A stretch of DNA of 9,554 nt from the NCBI GenBank assembly GCA_003233075.1, contig QIKQ01000002.1, forward strand, positions 1 through 9,554, written 5' to 3'. This document shows positions 1 to 6,115 of the stretch, piece after piece (the stretch's first letter is position 1; the number at the start of each line of letters is the position of its first letter). Below the pieces are notes generated by a model. It was given only the letters and a program-made list of their open reading frames with translations, was not told the origin of the DNA and did not search any database. This stretch comes from Gammaproteobacteria bacterium (GTDB lineage Bacteria > Pseudomonadota > Gammaproteobacteria > SZUA-21). Both the position numbers and the translations under genes were made by a program.

Positions 1-1178
1 GAGACATCAGTCATTTTTGATTCATTGTAGGTGATGCGGCCTGCTGCACGAATAGTCTTAATAAAACGTAATCGCTGAACTTTTTGTGTGGTAACGCCTA
101 TTAATTGCCGACGTTGGGCGCTTATATGAATAATACCGGTTGAAACTTCTTTTTTGGTGACGACAGTCAGGGGCATACTACAGATAGGGCAGGTTCCTGG
201 TTTCTTGGATTTAACGGAAGGATGCATGGAACAGGTGTAATGAGAAATACCGGTAGGAGTTGCAGTTGTTAATTTCAGTGACTTATTGTTAGTGTTCATA
301 TTAAAGACTAGATCAGCGTGGCCCAATTCAGGTGTTTCTATATCAACAGCAAGCGGCCAATTGCCGGCTTTTGCTAGTTTGAAATGACCGACGTAAATGC
401 CGTCGGATGTCGCTTTGAGGTTAATCATTACTTTATCGCTTGCAGTTTTATTATCGGCATGAAACTGCACGAGGGCGCGAATTTTTGCATCACGAATTGG
501 TTTGCCTGCAATCGATTTGACTTCTATTTGTATTTTATTGCGTCCTACTCTGGGAGAGTCAGGACCGAGCGATATTTTAAGTAGGTATTTTCCGGTTAGC
601 GCAAAACCATTCGCGTCTAGTGTGGATACTGGTGTGGATACTGGTGTGGATTCTGCCGCTTCTTTTGTTCCATCATTTTTCGTATCAGCTTGCGAAGGAT
701 TTCCGCTTGCCGGTGTAGAATTTTCCAGGCGTAAACCTTCTCGGCTGGTTTTTAAATCAAAAAATAATTCGGCACTGCCATTTTTGACGGAGTTGATTTT
801 AATGGTTAGCGGCCAAGCGCCTATCATCGATAAATCAAACGAACCAGAATAAAGGCCCTTGCCTTCATGGGTCATTTTGGCAGGCGCGCGCATTTCCGGC
901 ATGGACCCCATTCCAGGCATAATAGCAATGGCGCTTATGTTTGCGTCAGTGATCACTTGTCCGAAATTATCTAAAAGTGAGATTCGAATAAGATTATTGC
1001 CCACTTTGGGTTTGCTGGGCTTAAGTTGCAGTTTGATCTGGTATAGACCTGCTCGATAAGTTTTGCCAGTCATTTCAGTCGTGCTATTAATTGTTCCAAG
1101 CCACCAAAAAATGGCAATAATTAAAATCAACAATACTGATATTAGCTTTATCTGACGGTCGCTTAAGCGCGTGCTCAT
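1..1178 (-). CDS. HMBD/CusB-type RND efflux periplasmic adaptor with two N-terminal YtkA/FixH-like domains (C-terminal part off left edge)
   Basis: The frame is open from an ATG at 1178 to the left edge (392 codons visible). Residues 10-29 form one hydrophobic membrane anchor. Two homologous beta-sandwich domains of the YtkA/FixH type follow at about 45-130 and 197-295; the first holds the Met-rich motif MPGMGSMPEM at 87-96. They are joined by a linker with STPV repeats (about 177-186). A heavy-metal-binding domain is at 313-337 (HYTCSMHP, then CPIC), followed by the start of a CusB/HlyD-family adaptor (IGVTT at 360-364, then RAAGRITYNE). In this family the adaptor links an inner-membrane RND pump to a TolC channel and binds Cu(I)/Ag(I). 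The start is supported by GGAG eight bases upstream and by an ATGA overlap with the stop of the shifted tolC frame, implying translational coupling. The barrel and hairpin regions lie outside the window. The family call is firm; the exact metal is inferred. Confidence 0.92.
   Translation of the reverse strand, partial: MSTRLSDRQIKLISVLLILIIAIFWWLGTINSTTEMTGKTYRAGLYQIKLQLKPSKPKVGNNLIRISLLDNFGQVITDANISAIAIMPGMGSMPEMRAPAKMTHEGKGLYSGSFDLSMIGAWPLTIKINSVKNGSAELFFDLKTSREGLRLENSTPASGNPSQADTKNDGTKEAAESTPVSTPVSTLDANGFALTGKYLLKISLGPDSPRVGRNKIQIEVKSIAGKPIRDAKIRALVQFHADNKTASDKVMINLKATSDGIYVGHFKLAKAGNWPLAVDIETPELGHADLVFNMNTNNKSLKLTTATPTGISHYTCSMHPSVKSKKPGTCPICSMPLTVVTKKEVSTGIIHISAQRRQLIGVTTQKVQRLRFIKTIRAAGRITYNESKMTDV
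621..651. repeat. 12-bp tandem repeat in the adaptor linker
   Basis: The 12-base unit TGTGGATACTGG occurs twice and then partially a third time (about 2.6 copies). It is in frame with the adaptor gene and encodes the STPVSTPVST linker between the two YtkA/FixH-like domains. It is a likely site of copy-number change that alters linker length without breaking the frame. Confidence 0.8.
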
Positions 1179-2448
1179 GGCATATTCTCCGAATTCATAT
1201 TCTTGATTTTATCTGCAGCTCCGCCTGTGCTTGCGGTTAAACGAGCCAGACGTTTATAATATTGAGCTAGGGAATGTGCAAATTTTAATTTTGTGTTACT
1301 CAGACTGTTCTGCGCATCGACTAATGATCACCTTTTCCTGCTTGATAGTCTGATTTCGCGGCGTGCAAGTGTTCTTTTGATAGAGGCAGTAAACTTTTGT
1401 TGAATAATTTTAGGGTGTGTCTGCTTTCCATCACGTTTTCATATTGGGTTTGAACATTGGCAAGAATCGCAGTCCGTCGGCGTTGAATTGCCCAGCCCAG
1501 TTCTGATTTTTTAGCCTTGGACTGGTCTACTGCTGCTCGACGTTTGCGTCCTCCAAAGGGAAGGTTTATGCCAATACCAATCGTTGAGCGTTTATTTTTA
1601 TCGTTCCATAGACTGTTGTATCCTGCACTTATTTTTAGGTCGGGATAGTATTCACGCTTAGCCAGCTTAACGCCAAGAGACAATGCTTTAAATTTTGCGT
1701 TCAATGCTAATATTTCGCGTAGCTGAGCGATGTTGAGTTGCTGCTTGGATAAAACCAATGCTTCTGGAGGAGGTAACTGCTGGGTAGGTAGTAGATTTAA
1801 TAATTGGTTCAGGAAAACCTGCACTAATTTTTTTTGCTTTAATAAGATTATTCGACCATGTCGTAGCATGGCGATTCGCATTTCTGCTTTTAAAGCATCT
1901 TGCTTGGAGGCACGTCCCAGGCCGTATTTTTTAATTGCGATACGATGGTATTCTTTCCACAAGCGCTGGTCAGACTGATTAATTTTAATTGCTCGATGGA
2001 CATAAAACCAATCGGCAAAACCAATTCGTGCTGATTTTATCAAATTTGCTTTTAAGGTATTAATGTCAAAGGAGATTGCTTCTGCCTGCGCTAAAGCTGC
2101 TTGCCGTCTTAAGCGGCGTTTACCAAACCAAGGTAACTTTTGTGAGAACATCAGCTTTTCACCGCGATCACGGTTTACTTGGTTGCGCGTATCCGGCGCC
2201 AAGGTGTAGGAAAAATAGGGGTCAGCAAGTGCACCAGCGCGAACACTGTACGCTTGGGCCGCCCTCCCTTTGGCTTGCAGCTCGGGAATATTAGGGTTTT
2301 TTTTCAAAACCCATGATACAAGCTGTGTGGCATTAAGTTTCTGCATAAACTTAATGTGATTATAGGTTTTGCTGTAGCTTATCGATACTAGCGTTACTAG
2401 TGAGCACAACAAACTCAATTTGATATTACCTTTGCTAACGTGGTACAC
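1175..2448 (-). pseudogene. TolC/CusC-family outer-membrane efflux channel, frameshifted near the 3' end
   Basis: Translation starts at GTG 2448, preceded by a perfect AGGAGG at 2455-2460 with a six-base gap. The product has a signal-like N-terminus (about 1-26), ADP-YFSYTLAPDT at 75-86 and KLPWFGK at 104-110, typical of CusC/TolC-family channels, plus long alpha-helical hairpin segments. The open frame stops at a TAG at 1321-1323 after only 375 residues, at YQAGKGDH, where the family continues into its last helix. Shifting the frame by one base at 1323-1324 restores LVDAQNSL and then AQYYKRLARL, ending at TGA 1175-1177, which overlaps the adaptor ATG as ATGA. The restored protein would be 424 residues, a normal length. 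One missing T (CATTAG for an expected CATTTAG) explains everything. Either a real inactivating mutation or a sequencing error is possible. The channel would carry metal from the periplasm to the outside together with the downstream adaptor. Confidence 0.88.
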
Positions 2449-2460
2449 GCTAGACCTCCT
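2449..2460 (-). promoter_or_regulatory. Strong Shine-Dalgarno site supporting a GTG start
   Basis: On the minus strand AGGAGGT (2454-2460) lies six bases (counted from AGGAGG) before the GTG at 2446-2448. It decides the non-ATG start of the TolC-family gene, since no in-frame ATG lies near the signal sequence. Confidence 0.75.
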
Positions 2461-2555
2461 AACTTACTTACATTTATTAATCTGAAATAGTCGAGAATGC
2501 CTCTAAGTCCGATAGACGGCAAACCTCAATCGAAAGAAATGTGTTAGAAGGTGTT

Positions 2556-3026
2556 TTAGATACGAAAACGCTGGGTATGAAGATAACTTAATTGAAAGTT
2601 CAATGTGTAGCTGTAACTAGGAGAAGTTGATAAAAATCTTAGTCGTTTTTGAAGATTACTAGATCGAAAATTTTGCTCGAAAATAACATCAGTGTGCGTA
2701 GGCGGGTCCAGGGAGCCGAGCCAGGATTTATCGGTAGCCGATATCTTTTTGCTGGTGATATCTAAATTGGGAGAATCTAATTCTATGTCGCAACAATTGC
2801 CATCAGCGACTTTTGATGTATTACCATTCTTAGTTGCGACATGGTTTTCGCAGCCGCCGCCTTTTTCACAGCCCTGCTTGGCAGTTTCCATGCAACAGCA
2901 TTTAGGGCTCTGGTTGCCATCCATCAATTTACAGGCAAAAGAAATCTGAACTGGCAAAAACAGCACCACAGCAACGATTAAAGTTACCATGATATGTCTT
3001 GAGTATGTTTGTCTCAGTAGTTCCAT
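2556..3026 (-). CDS. Small exported Cys-rich protein, first gene of the metal-efflux operon
   Basis: The product is 156 residues. A charged N-terminus is followed by a hydrophobic segment (about 12-31) ending SFA before C32, which fits a signal peptide cleaved by signal peptidase I; it does not make a good lipobox. The mature N-terminal half has eight Cys (32, 43-45, 53, 59, 78-79) with Met and His nearby (M35, M46, H62), including KCCCM and NCCD. The C-terminal half lacks Cys and ends LHTQRFRI. I know of no named domain. It lies 107 bp upstream of the TolC-family gene on the same strand, so periplasmic copper/silver binding or delivery to the efflux complex is a reasonable inference. The start is uncertain: GGCGG lies only three bases before the ATG, and Met13 is an alternative that would still leave a signal peptide. 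Confidence 0.75.
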   Translation of the reverse strand: MELLRQTYSRHIMVTLIVAVVLFLPVQISFACKLMDGNQSPKCCCMETAKQGCEKGGGCENHVATKNGNTSKVADGNCCDIELDSPNLDITSKKISATDKSWLGSLDPPTHTDVIFEQNFRSSNLQKRLRFLSTSPSYSYTLNFQLSYLHTQRFRI

Positions 3027-3072
3027 TATCCGCCAAAATAAAATCTATATATAAGTAAAAGATGAAAATACG

Positions 3073-3092
3073 AGTAACTTGTGCGAGTTACT
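3073..3092. promoter_or_regulatory. Perfect 7-bp inverted repeat, candidate operator
   Basis: AGTAACT, six bases, AGTTACT. The dyad lies 47 bp before the start codon of the Cys-rich gene, on the side where a repressor or activator would sit. It does not match the CueR, CopY or CusR operators that I know. Confidence 0.45.
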
Positions 3093-3095
3093 GTG

Positions 3096-3114
3096 GAAAT
3101 ATTACTGATATTTC
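3096..3114. promoter_or_regulatory. Second inverted repeat, candidate operator
   Basis: GAAATAT, five bases, ATATTTC; the pairing extends to nine pairs (GTGAAATAT type) if one G is bulged. It starts four bases after the first dyad, so the two centres are about 22 bp apart, two helical turns, and would lie on the same DNA face. Confidence 0.4.
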
Positions 3115-3264
3115 ACATCTTAGTCCAATGTTTTGACTCTGGGTGTTGATATTAGTTGCAAAATATATGACATTTTCCAAATAGTGACTTATTATCGGCA
3201 AATTAAACAAAAAACTTAAGGAATAAGGGCTTCATCATTCCGCATGACTAAAAATAGGGTATTT

Positions 3265-3711
3265 ATGAAAAATAATAGATTATTGATTTTATTGCTAATA
3301 GTAAGTTCTTTTCAAATAGCTTGTGGAGATCCCTATGCCGGATTTAATATTGATGTAAGAAAGAATGCGAAACTAGTTAGCATAGGTAAGGATGTGTATA
3401 GCAAAAATTGTGTGACTTGCCATAAAGCAAAGGGCGCGGGTGATCCCAATTGGCGTAAACGAGACAAAGAGGGTTTTTTACGAGCACCGCCTTTAAACGG
3501 TGATGCCCATACCTGGCATCATTCAGCTAAATGGTTAATAAAGACAATAAGAGATGGCAGTGTGGCAGATGCGAAAGGCATTAAGGGAAAAATGCCCGCC
3601 TGGAAAAATAGTTTAAGTGATCAGCAAGTGATCGCTGTTGTCGCTTATATTCAGTCGCTCTGGAGCGAGGAGATTTTTCAACGTTGGTTGAAAATTGATG
3701 CGAGAGGTTAA
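3265..3711 (+). CDS. Exported class I c-type cytochrome associated with copper/silver resistance
   Basis: From ATG 3265 the product is 148 residues. It has a signal sequence MKNNRLLILLLIVSS and a possible lipid-attachment Cys20 (context FQIAC, a weak lipobox). The heme site is CVTCH at 49-53, HTWHH is at 82-86, and the likely axial Met is M110 in GKMPAW, followed by the C-terminal helix SDQQVIAVVAYIQSLW. This is a standard single-heme class I fold. Start 3265 is preferred over the in-frame ATG at 3244 because AGGG lies five bases upstream and the signal peptide begins there directly. Small cytochromes with the APPLNGDAHTWHH type of motif occur, as I recall, beside copper-resistance genes; here it is divergent from the efflux operon. 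Its electron partner is unknown. A role in periplasmic copper redox chemistry is inferred. Confidence 0.85.
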   Translation: MKNNRLLILLLIVSSFQIACGDPYAGFNIDVRKNAKLVSIGKDVYSKNCVTCHKAKGAGDPNWRKRDKEGFLRAPPLNGDAHTWHHSAKWLIKTIRDGSVADAKGIKGKMPAWKNSLSDQQVIAVVAYIQSLWSEEIFQRWLKIDARG

Positions 3712-3728
3712 TGAATTGATGCGCACAT

Positions 3729-3759
3729 AAAAAAGGCAGAGAATTCTCTGCCTTTTTTT
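3729..3759. terminator. Bidirectional Rho-independent terminator
   Basis: A perfect 7-bp stem GGCAGAG/CTCTGCC with an AATT loop is flanked by six A and seven T. It follows the cytochrome stop by 17 bases and, read from the other strand, follows the convergent PEP-CTERM gene by about 20 bases, so it can end transcription from both sides. Confidence 0.93.
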
Positions 3760-3778
3760 CTTTGACAAGATAAAAATT

Positions 3779-4453
3779 TTAGCTCGTTTTTCGTAACTTT
3801 TTAAGTGAAAAAAGCATTAATCCACCAAGTAGAAACAAAACATAAGTAGAAGGTTCAGGCACTGCAGATGCCGCAACTACAACTCGAATATTATCTAATG
3901 CACCACCAAGTCCTAGTGCTAATGTGATGGTTCTCAAATCAGCAGAAACAAGTATTTGATCTTGAGCGGCAATAGTGGGAAAGTCTTGACCTTCTATACC
4001 CCGACCGGCAACAGAACCATAATTTGTGCCTACCATTCCTAGCAATGAGTCAGTGGAAATTAAGTCGCCCGTAGAAGTAATAATACCTAGTATATCTGTG
4101 TCGAATGTCACTGAACCGAGAAAGCTGATTTGGGTGCCCGTGAAATTAATGTCTGCATGAAACAAATACGAATCAACCGAGGTACCCGCAGCTAAAGGTA
4201 TCGACGCTGCACTGTTGGTGACTGCAGGTGTGTAAAAACCAGCACTAGCGAAATTAACATTTAATGGGTTTGCTAAAGTGACATTAGATTGTTCTGCAAA
4301 TAAGAATATTGTAGTGTCGCTTGAGAGCGCGCCGTTTCTTAAATCGGCAGGTATAGCTGATTGAGTGATAGTACCGTTAGTGGTAATTACACCAGCATGA
4401 GCTGTTGAAAATACCGCCACGCTTAATAACATCATTAAAATACTTTTTTTCAT
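3779..4453 (-). CDS. PEP-CTERM sorting-domain secreted protein
   Basis: The product is 224 residues. A clear signal peptide (MKKSILMMLLSVAVFSTAHA, 1-20) is followed by a Thr/Ser/Ala-rich, beta-strand-like body without cysteine. LDNIRVVV (186-193) resembles the last strand of jelly-roll domains often seen before this tail. The C-terminus is a classic PEP-CTERM signal: VPEP at 198-201, a hydrophobic segment LFLLGGLMLF, then the basic end KKLRKTS. In species with exosortase such proteins are cleaved at this tail and exported to the surface, often with exopolysaccharide. GGAA lies five bases before the ATG. The specific role is unknown, no exosortase is in the window, and the gene is alone between divergent and convergent neighbours. 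Confidence 0.88.
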   Translation of the reverse strand: MKKSILMMLLSVAVFSTAHAGVITTNGTITQSAIPADLRNGALSSDTTIFLFAEQSNVTLANPLNVNFASAGFYTPAVTNSAASIPLAAGTSVDSYLFHADINFTGTQISFLGSVTFDTDILGIITSTGDLISTDSLLGMVGTNYGSVAGRGIEGQDFPTIAAQDQILVSADLRTITLALGLGGALDNIRVVVAASAVPEPSTYVLFLLGGLMLFSLKKLRKTS

Positions 4454-4535
4454 TCTGTTTCCTTATGTAACCTTTAAAGTTATTTGATTGCTACGTTTAT
4501 CAGTGAATCTAAATATCGCAACATAATAACCTAAA

Positions 4536-4557
4536 CTAAGTTAGTCACTCAACTTAG
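4536..4557. promoter_or_regulatory. Inverted repeat CTAAGTT-N8-AACTTAG, candidate operator
   Basis: A perfect 7-bp dyad with an eight-base spacer lies 83 bp upstream of the PEP-CTERM start codon. Its position fits an upstream regulator site for that gene. No known regulator matches. Confidence 0.35.
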
Positions 4558-4731
4558 AGAAATACTTCAGAAAATAATAGTTTAGTAAAAACAATAACTA
4601 ACGAATGTTAATTAAAAGTTAACAAAAATAAATAATTCGGTGATTTATAGACTAATCAAACTAATAGTGCGTATGAAATTTGCACTAAGCAGACGTAAAG
4701 GAGAAAGTGTTCACAATTTGACGGACCTAAT

Positions 4732-4760
4732 TTGATCCGAGTTGTAAATACCTATATATA
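4732..4760 (+). promoter_or_regulatory. Candidate sigma70 promoter for the ankyrin lipoprotein gene
   Basis: TTGATC at 4732-4737, a 17-bp spacer and TATATA at 4755-4760 make a good -35/-10 pair with ideal spacing. The transcript would start near 4767, leaving a leader of about 70 bases. GGGG about five bases before ATG 4838 is the likely ribosome site. Confidence 0.5.
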
Positions 4761-4794
4761 AAGTAAGTAAATACTACTTAATTAGTATAGGTAT
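4748..4794. repeat. Long imperfect hairpin overlapping the promoter
   Basis: The outer arms ATACCTATA (4748-4756) and TATAGGTAT (4786-4794) are a perfect 9-bp inverted repeat. An inner stem pairs AAGTA (4761-4765) with TACTT (4775-4779) and GTA (4767-4769) with TAC (4772-4774), with one bulged A. The structure covers the -10 box and the likely start site, so it could be an operator dyad; no T-tract follows, so it is not a classic terminator. Confidence 0.5.
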
Positions 4795-4837
4795 AACAAT
4801 AAAGATCAAAACTGATTTTTATTTATATGGGGCGAAT

Positions 4838-6076
4838 ATGAATTATCGAATTTTTGTTTCAATTAAGTTAGCAATAGTAATCGCACTGGGCGTTTTTATT
4901 ATGCTTATGGCGGCTTGTTCATCAAAAGACGATGACAAAGCCCAAGCTAATGCTCAAACGAAAGTGAATGGCGTGCCTTGGCATGCGGTGATTAAAAAGC
5001 AAGCTTGGACGCAGCAGTCGAAGTCCGATGCGCTAACCTTTATGTTTGACAATCAACGTTATTTTGTGATTCAAGGAAAAAATAATTTGATTGATCAAGG
5101 TCATTTGTCAATTGCAAATAAAGGTATGAAGTTTGAATTACATAATCGTTATGGGCATGGTTCAATTGTTTTTTCCGATGTTGCTAATAACAGCTTTAAA
5201 GCGAAAATAGTTTTATCTAAACGTTTTATAAAAAAACGCCTGACAGCTGATTTTATACCTAGTAAAGATCGTTTAGCGCCACCGATCGCTAAACATATTT
5301 ATGAGGCAGCAAAATACGGTGACTTGTTTGCAGTTAAGAAATTCATTAAAGCGGGATATCCGCTTAATGGCAAACCAGATGCGCCGAAATCGCCGCTCGC
5401 AGTTGCGGCCACTTATCATCATACGTCTGTGGTTAAGTATTTACTTAAAAATGGCGCTCATCCAGATCGTCAATCTCGGGGTGGCTTAACACCGCTTGCT
5501 TATGCTATTCAAAGTGGCGATGTTGAATCGGCTCAGGCGATCATTACAGCGGGTGCAAATGTTAACTTTAAAAACGAAGAGGAAGTTTCGTTATTATTTA
5601 AGGCATTTGAACATGAGTCATTGCCAATGGTTAAAATGTTAATTAAAGAAGGCGCCAGTATCAATGACATAGATAAGTATGGATTTTCATCGATCCATAG
5701 AGCAATGTCTGTTTTTTCTTTGCAAGACAGCAAAGTGGTAGAGCGTTTGGAATACACTCAATATCTAATCGAGAAGGCAGGTTACGACCCGAAATCGAAA
5801 GACCGCCATGGTCGAACTGCTTTATTCTACGCGGCTAATCTTGGCTTGAAAAAAACAGTTAAATATCTATTAAGCAAAGGTGTTGATCCAAACCTAAAAG
5901 ACAGTAATGGCAAAGATGTTTTCAAATATATCGAAGAATCCGAGTATCGAGATTTAATTAATCCAGTTTTAAGTAAGGCGAGAAAACCTGGTAAATTTAC
6001 TGAGAAAGAGAGTAATGCTGTAGTCTGTAGGAAGCGTTTACAAAACGCTGACTACAGGGGTTTAAGATACCCTTGA
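4838..6076 (+). CDS. Ankyrin-repeat lipoprotein with an unknown N-terminal domain
   Basis: The product is 412 residues. The N-terminal hydrophobic stretch (9-24) ends in a lipobox-like MAAC with Cys27 followed by SSKDDD, so the protein is probably lipid-anchored in the envelope. Residues about 46-140 are a beta-rich domain I do not recognise, containing NGVPWHAVIKK and RYGHGSIVF. From about 152 to 355 there are roughly six ankyrin repeats, seen as HIYEAAKYGD, SPLAVAATYHHTSVVKYLLKNGAHPD, TPLAYAIQSGD, a divergent pair, and TALFYAANLGLKKTVKYLLSKGVDPN. Ankyrin repeats bind proteins, so an envelope scaffold or inhibitor is plausible but not shown. The last 19 residues are encoded by an inverted-repeat element, suggesting that the natural C-terminus was overwritten. 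It converges on the AmpG-like gene. Confidence 0.85.
   Translation: MNYRIFVSIKLAIVIALGVFIMLMAACSSKDDDKAQANAQTKVNGVPWHAVIKKQAWTQQSKSDALTFMFDNQRYFVIQGKNNLIDQGHLSIANKGMKFELHNRYGHGSIVFSDVANNSFKAKIVLSKRFIKKRLTADFIPSKDRLAPPIAKHIYEAAKYGDLFAVKKFIKAGYPLNGKPDAPKSPLAVAATYHHTSVVKYLLKNGAHPDRQSRGGLTPLAYAIQSGDVESAQAIITAGANVNFKNEEEVSLLFKAFEHESLPMVKMLIKEGASINDIDKYGFSSIHRAMSVFSLQDSKVVERLEYTQYLIEKAGYDPKSKDRHGRTALFYAANLGLKKTVKYLLSKGVDPNLKDSNGKDVFKYIEESEYRDLINPVLSKARKPGKFTEKESNAVVCRKRLQNADYRGLRYP
6018..6057. repeat. Inverted-repeat element at the end of the ankyrin gene
   Basis: Arms CTGTAGTC (6018-6025) and GACTACAG (6050-6057) are perfect. Inside them AGCGTTT (6033-6039) pairs with AAACGCT (6043-6049), giving 15 paired bases with a seven-base bulge on the left arm and a three-base loop. 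The left arm carries CTGTAG twice in a row (6018-6023 and 6025-6030). It is more GC-rich than the flanks and lacks a T-tract, so a mobile or dispersed palindromic repeat is more likely than a terminator. Further short dyads (GTCG-TCTT-CGAC at 6091-6102, CCTGCAGG near 6109-6116) extend towards the AmpG-like stop, so the element may run to about 6116. Confidence 0.65.
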
Positions 6077-6115
6077 TTGTCCTGGACTCTGTCGTCTTCG
6101 ACTCCATCCTGCAGG

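Larger units (their letters stand above)
3027..3264. promoter_or_regulatory. Divergent promoter region between the Cys-rich/efflux operon and the cytochrome gene
   Basis: This AT-rich spacer separates two divergent exported-protein genes and holds two adjacent perfect palindromes at 3073-3092 and 3096-3114. On the minus strand a TATATA stretch (about 3043-3051) could be a -10 box, and the first palindrome would lie about where its -35 box should be. I see no convincing -35/-10 pair for the plus-strand gene. Shared control by a metal-responsive regulator is an inference. Confidence 0.5.
4454..4837. other. Intergenic region between divergent PEP-CTERM and ankyrin lipoprotein genes
   Basis: This 384-bp, strongly AT-rich stretch has no convincing gene. 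It holds an inverted repeat near the PEP-CTERM side (4536-4557) and a promoter plus hairpin near the ankyrin side (4732-4794). Confidence 0.7.

Noticed and set aside
384..1059. Plus-strand open frames opposite the adaptor gene
   Set aside because: The minus-strand frame is continuous here and encodes clear domain motifs; the opposite frames have no ribosome site and no recognisable protein features.
1318..1330. Programmed frameshifting as an explanation for the interrupted channel gene
   Set aside because: There is no X XXY YYZ slippery run at the shift point and TolC channels are not known to use it; a single-base loss is simpler.
1730..2294. Plus-strand open frames opposite the TolC-family gene
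   Set aside because: They are antisense shadows of a recognised coding frame and have unlikely composition.
2556..3026. Lipoprotein call for the Cys-rich protein (Cys32)
   Set aside because: Residues before Cys32 are ISFA, lacking the usual Leu-like residue at -3 and a small residue at -2; signal peptidase I cleavage fits better.
6018..6057. Rho-independent terminator or integron attC site
   Set aside because: No T-tract follows the stem, and the R-box core sites expected of attC, any integrase and any cassette array are absent.
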